Assembly: GCA_038087015.1 (NCBI GenBank)
Contig: JASBNA010000046.1
Coordinates: 124,001-188,000, forward strand
Reading direction: 5' to 3'
Length of the DNA stretch: 64,000 nucleotides
From: Cerrena zonata
Taxonomy: Eukaryota; Basidiomycota; Agaricomycetes; Polyporales; Cerrenaceae
Position numbers and translations under genes: made by a program. Positions 59,261 to 64,000 of the stretch are shown one piece after another. The notes beneath the pieces were generated by a model. The model did not search any database. It saw only the letters and a list, made by a program, of their open reading frames with translations, and had not been told where the DNA came from. How positions within the stretch are numbered: position 1 is the stretch's first letter; each line of letters opens with the position of its first letter.

Positions 59261-61592
59261 CTAAGCTAGCTCATACACCTTCGCGCGAAGGGAGTTGTAG
59301 CTTTCTTCATCGTTTTTCTCGAGTTGTTCCAGGGTGCACATGTGATCGTCAAAAATGTTTGCATATGGCTCCGATGAGAACTTCCTGTCGGCCTTTGGGG
59401 GGTAAATGCCGGTCCTCCAATCATGCAAAGCGGAATATACGGCAGTTGCCACAAGAGCTAGGAAGACGGCAGGAACACGATACACCTGGTCGTCCTCCTC
59501 AAAGAAGTTAGTAAGGCGTGAAACGATCGCGCCACGATCACCCCAAAATCCCGGTGTTGCTTTGAAGACGTGAATGATAGCCGGGTGCAGGAATGGAAGA
59601 TCTTCATCGTGTCTGAGGTTCTGAGCAAGAGATCATCAGCTATAGGTTAAGGAGTGAGATTATATCCATACATTGTTGGGGTCTGGACGGTAAATCAAAG
59701 GGAAGTTTTCGTTACGGTTGCAGAGCTGGGCAACACGCGCGCTGCATGCCTCCGGATTACTGGTATTCAATTGATACATGCCGATGATAACGGATGCCGC
59801 CGTCTCTTTGAGTTTTGAGCGAATCGAAATGAAACGAGTCTCGGGCTGTCCATACTATTAAAACCAGAGAAAGTGACACTCAGATATAGGGTTTACTCAC
59901 AATTTTCGCCAACACTTTGGCATAATCTTTGTCCAATTTCAACCGACGTTCGATCTCCAAGTACTCAAGTGACTTCGCAGCATCAACCAAGGTCCTGAGA
60001 CTGAATTTATCCTTCTCCAGGATATTAGGCCAGGGGTTTTCGAAGAGTAGAACCGCAGTGAGAAGGTCAATTGCAGTGTCTAGAACACGATGTACAGGAT
60101 CATTCTGGGATGTTATTTGCAGCTTCTGCCCAGCTTTTTCTGGCCAGTTGATATCGGTCCACTCAGGCCATTGAGGATCTCGTCTGAGTTTGGCGGAAAC
60201 CGTTGGGGCATCGTTGATCTAAAATGATCATGTAAGATACGACCACAAGACAATGATCAAGTATTGTATATACCTGGGACGAGCCCCTTGTACTCAACCT
60301 CTCAGACTCGTCTCCCTCCGATCCTTCCATTGCAATATCGCCCTCCGATGTAACTATGTGGTCTTCAACAACATGTTTATTTGCAGCCGTTGATTGCTTA
60401 GGCAGGCTATACAGGGTATAAATCCACACAGTAAAGAAGATTAGAAGTGGTCACAACTCACCCGGTTGATGACTGTTTGCCCCCCCTTTGGGGTTGAACG
60501 TGGGTGACAAGCTGTTTGGCGCTACTGCGACGCTGCTCTACTTCTTCTACCATATCCACATCTGAGTCGACCACAGGAATGTAAGGCCGCTAGTGAAACA
60601 TTCCATTTCAGTCAAATAGTATGTCCATGTAGTAGTGCTTACCTCTGCTTGAAGACGTAATGCTAACTTTCCCGGTTGAGCAGTAGCCAGGAGTTCCTCC
60701 AAAGATCCATCAGATTCGAACTCGTCGCTTTTCTGGCTCTTCGAGTCATCTGGTAGTGGACCTTCGCTATCCTCATCGCTTTCTTCCTCTGCAGCTGTGG
60801 TCAAACACAACCTGTATGTAGACGATTCAAGTTTTTGGGATATGATAGACTCACCTGTTGCTTTCGCCTTCTGCATTGATTCAAAATCACGCTCATCACC
60901 GCTGTGGGCGGTGGGTGCAGGAGGGTATCCTACAATATATCAAAATTGTGATTATGAAGATTGATCAAGGTGCCACATACGAGCCATTGTTTTTGCCGGT
61001 TTGTTCTTTCCCACTTTGGAAGTGTTCGAAGTTGATCTTGTTGTCGCTTGCGAATTCTTGGTCTTCTCGACAGATGGTCCTCCCACATTAGTACCTGGAT
61101 TTCCTACAATGATTTAAATCTATTGTGACGAGAACCTTTTCTATCAAGAAGTAAAATCGTACCAGTACCATTCGTGCGTTGGCGCTTCGCTTCGACTGCC
61201 TCGTTTGCAGAAGAATCAGTACGCTTTCGTCTATTTGCCTGTTCATTAAGGACTAATTTATGTTTCAGTGATATGTAAGCTCGTATCTTAGATGAACATA
61301 TATTACCATTATTACCACCATTGGTGGTAGCTTTGACAGTACTACGTGTCACTCGACCAGGTACACCTTGACCATAGCCATCTACTAACATGAGTATCTA
61401 ATACAACAAATGAAATGCCAACTTACCTGCGACAGGTCCAACAGAGCCCTGAGTACCCTGTTCTGGATCTCGACCATTCCTCCGCTTCTGTGCTGAGTCC
61501 TTAGCTTTTGCCTTGTATTGCGAAGCTAATGCCCCAACAACTTCTGGGTCTGCCACATTTGTCTTTTTGGCTGTACGGGACTTAGGTGGCAT
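59261..61592 (-). CDS. DUF6532-domain protein, divergent partner of Plavaka-like transposase
   Basis: About ten minus-strand exons starting at 61592. Exon 1 ends at 61427 and the last ends with the TAG at 59261-59263. The N-terminal half is basic and low in complexity (MPPKSRTAKKTNVADPE..., NRRKRTDSS), nuclear in character, and then acidic/Ser-rich. The C-terminal half carries the DUF6532 region: WPEWTDINWPEKAG, AKSLEYLEIERRLKLDKDYAKVLAKI, RFISIRSKLKETAASVI, HPAIIHVFKATP and the hallmark PAVFLALVATAVYSALHDWRTG. All checked joins are in phase with no stops. The family is abundant in mushrooms and has no known function. The gap to the transposase gene is 228 bp. A transposon-accessory or DNA-binding role is inferred from position and charge only. 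Confidence 0.78.
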
Positions 61593-61820
61593 GATAGAGA
61601 CAGATGTATAGATGGAAGAATGATACGAGACAGTGGAAAGGAGAGTGGAAGGAAGGTAACGGTCTGATGCAGCTACGGACCAAAATGCGGCAACACCGCT
61701 TACCTCTAAGTGAGTCGATTTGCTGAATAATCATATCTCCGTTACATTTTCAAACCTGTTTACGCGATGAAACCTAGGAGGTGCTATCCTATAGGTAAAC
61801 CCTATTGTCCATTATTTACT
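61593..61820. promoter_or_regulatory. Shared divergent promoter of DUF6532 and transposase genes
   Basis: Only 228 bp separate the two start codons, so both promoters lie here. If the transposase used the upstream in-frame ATG at 61767 the gap would be 174 bp. No TATA box is clear. Confidence 0.5.
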
Positions 61821-64000
61821 GCCCATCACTCGATGACCTCTTGTGTAGAGACTCGACAGAAGTGTCCTGGCTGTCATGATTATTTTGACCAGACAGGACT
61901 TTCCCGACATCTTGCACTCACTCGTAACCCTCTCTGTGTCCCTTACCGCAACCAGTGGTATGGCCAGAATGGAGCACCCAACTCCTTTCTCCCAGGTGCA
62001 GACATTCCTTATCCTCCCTCCAGTCATGGCTCGGAATTACCTAGGAATGCATCACCACTCTTTGATGGTGACTTTTTTGGACGCAACTACTCGAACGAGG
62101 ACTTTCCTGGCTGGGATGATGATAGCGCCCGTGACAACAACGCTGAAAAGGATACTGAGGACGAGGATGAGGACGATGCAGCATTGAGCAATGATTTACG
62201 CGCAGCACCTATCGATGACCATATCCGGAACGATTGGGAGCCTGCTCCACCCACTCAGAATGGTGCTCCCACCGGGACCCATACCCAGGATGACGAACGT
62301 GACCGCCAACAAGCTGAAGAGCATGCACGACATATTCGGAATACTGAAGAAACTCTTCATGAGCCCCGTAAACGTGTCAAATTTACTCGCGGTAATGCAG
62401 GCGCCCCAATCTCGCAGGGTAGCAAGAACGAATACGAAAGTCAGAATGCAGACTCTAACATATGGGCACCATTCCAGTCTCAGCTTGATTGGGAGATAGC
62501 TCATTGGGCAAAAGTTCATGGCCCCGGTTCGACTGCCTTCACAAAACTTCTTAAAATAGAAGGGGTTAGTAACTCTTCCGTACTTATCCCTGTCATCCAT
62601 GCTAACTCAAATCCTTCTTACATAGGTCCGCACACGTCTTAACCTGTCTTACGGGTCATCAAATGAGCTCAATCAGATCATTGATGAACAACTTCCTGGG
62701 CGTCCACGATTTATGCGCAAACAAGTTGTTGTTGAAGCTGCAGGCGAAGCATTCGAATTCTACTATCGTGACATCATACAGTGTGTAAGGTCGCTTTTTG
62801 GTGACCCCGAGTTTGCACCACATCTCATTTTCGCACCAGAGCGTCACTACACAGACGATGATGAGACGAATAGGGAGTATAGTGAGATGCACACTGGAGA
62901 GTGGTGGTGGGACACACAGGTACGGATTCAAGTTTTCTATAGTAATGTCTATTTATTGTAGCTTATCATTATATTTTCGCGATCTAGATTGTCCTGGAAA
63001 ACGCAAATGGGGGTGCCACTATAATCCCCGTCATCATTTCTACCGACAAAACACAATTAACACTCTTCCGAAACAAGACGGCATACCCTATATACCTCAC
63101 AATCGGGAATATCCCCAAAGATATTCGTCGCAAGCCATCTCGTCACGCGCAAATTCTGGTTGGCTACCTCCCTTCCACTCGACTTACACAAATTACCTCT
63201 CATACATCACGACGACGTACCCTTGCCAACCTCTTTCACACCTGCATGCAGTTTCTCCTCGCTCCTCTCCAGACCGCCGGTGTTGATGGTATCGCAATGA
63301 TGTCTGGCGATGGGGTTACCCGTAGATGCCATCCAATTTTTGCTGTCTTTGTTGGTGACTATCCCGAACAGTTGCTTGTCGCATGCTTGAAGAATGGTGA
63401 TTGTCCCACTTGTCCAATACCCCGTGATGAACTAGGGTCTGGTTCAGTGCTAGAACCCCGTGATTTGGGTCCTATTCTTGATGCTCTTGACACTATGGAT
63501 GGGGATCCATCAGAATTTGCCCGAGCATGTGTCGAAGCTGGCATCAAGCCTGTCTATCACCCATTTTGGTATGGCTTACCATTTGTAGACCCGTTTCTAT
63601 CTATCACGCCCGATGTCCTTCACCAGCTCTACCAAGGACTAGTCAAGCACCTTGTTGCATGGCTCATTGCCGGATTCGGAGCAGCTGAAATCGACGCGCG
63701 TTGTCGCCGGATGCCTCCAAACCATGGTACACGGCTATTCACAAAGGGAATTTCAACGTTATCACGAGTTTCAGGTCAAGAGCATCGAGATATGTGCCGT
63801 GTTCTACTTGGGCTCATTGTGGATATGCGTCTTCCTTCTGGGGCATCTACAGTGCGCTTAGTTCGAGCAGTTCGTGGGATGCTCGATTTCTTCTACATCG
63901 CGCAATACAAGGTACAGACTAAAAACACGCTTGATGACATGGAAGCGGCACTCGCAGCTTTCCATGAAAACAAGTCTGTATTTATTGTCCTAGGTATACG
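61821..64000 (+). mobile_element. Plavaka/KDZ-like transposase gene (5' part, cut by window end)
   Basis: Exons 61821-62564, 62626-62919 and 62989 to beyond 64000; the frame is open at the edge. The N-terminus has a zinc finger (C-P-G-C-H...GLSRHLALTRNPLC). A long acidic, low-complexity linker follows. The transposase core is strongly recognisable: HLIFAPERHYTDDDE, EMHTGEWWWDTQ, IPVIISTDKTQLTLFRNKTAYP, TIGNIPKDIRRKPSRHAQILVGYLP, RRRTLANLFHTCMQ, SGDGVTRRCHPIFAVFVGDYPEQ and CPTCPIPRDELG. This is the Plavaka type of KDZ DNA transposase common in Agaricomycetes. I see no stop or frameshift, so it may be functional. An in-frame ATG at 61767 is an alternative start. The element's ends are not identified. 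Confidence 0.88.

Noticed and set aside
1..64000. CRISPR arrays, operons, bacterial-type elements
   Set aside because: The sequence is eukaryotic with spliceosomal introns throughout. No regularly spaced repeats were seen.

Overview
The window is nuclear DNA from a filamentous basidiomycete, most likely an Agaricomycete. The genes are broken by many short GT-AG introns of about 45-80 nt. Protein families typical of mushrooms are present: a Plavaka/KDZ-type transposase, a DUF6532 protein, TKL-like kinases, PF13391-type HNH proteins, small secreted proteins and Ser/Thr-rich single-pass membrane proteins. I rebuilt most genes exon by exon from splice signals and reading phase. Exon sums divide by three in every model called intact.

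Housekeeping genes: OPI3 phospholipid methyltransferase (615-1432, -); a UBE2S-like ubiquitin E2 (1850-2936, -) divergent from COQ8 (3315-5672, +); an OTUD3-like deubiquitinase (12113-13966, +); SRP9 (15446-15908, +); a mitochondrial 2-oxodicarboxylate carrier (23613-25271, -); MCD4/PIGN (26203-30130, +); VPS36 (40458-42807, -). tRNA-Asn (intron-containing) lies at 36610-36705 and tRNA-Ile at 48620-48693, both on the minus strand. Together these serve membrane lipid and GPI synthesis, ubiquitin signalling, ubiquinone synthesis, protein targeting and endosomal sorting; they are not a pathway cluster.

Duplicated genes: two GH78-like secreted glycosidase genes sit about 10 kb apart. The 7.8 kb copy is intact. 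The 17.7 kb copy keeps all splice sites and the same exon plan but has three single-base insertions. An HNH-endonuclease-like family has three members in different states of decay: a relic at about 14.75-15.19 kb (-), a degenerating copy at 21.7-23.1 kb (+) and an intact copy at 30.3-31.6 kb (+).

The right half is more accessory. It holds a TKL-like kinase gene with an in-frame stop (37.8-40.2 kb), a large membrane protein gene (44.7-47.0 kb), and a stretch from 49.5 to 56.5 kb with five small secreted protein genes. Two of these are paralogues that share a 19-nt leader motif. A non-autonomous element of about 438 bp with 8-bp flanking repeats (hAT/MITE-like) lies at 36810-37247.

The right edge (59.26-64.0 kb) carries an apparently intact Plavaka-like transposase gene, cut by the window end. 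It is transcribed divergently from an intact DUF6532 gene across a 228-bp gap. This pair is the best candidate for an under-described two-gene mobile system.
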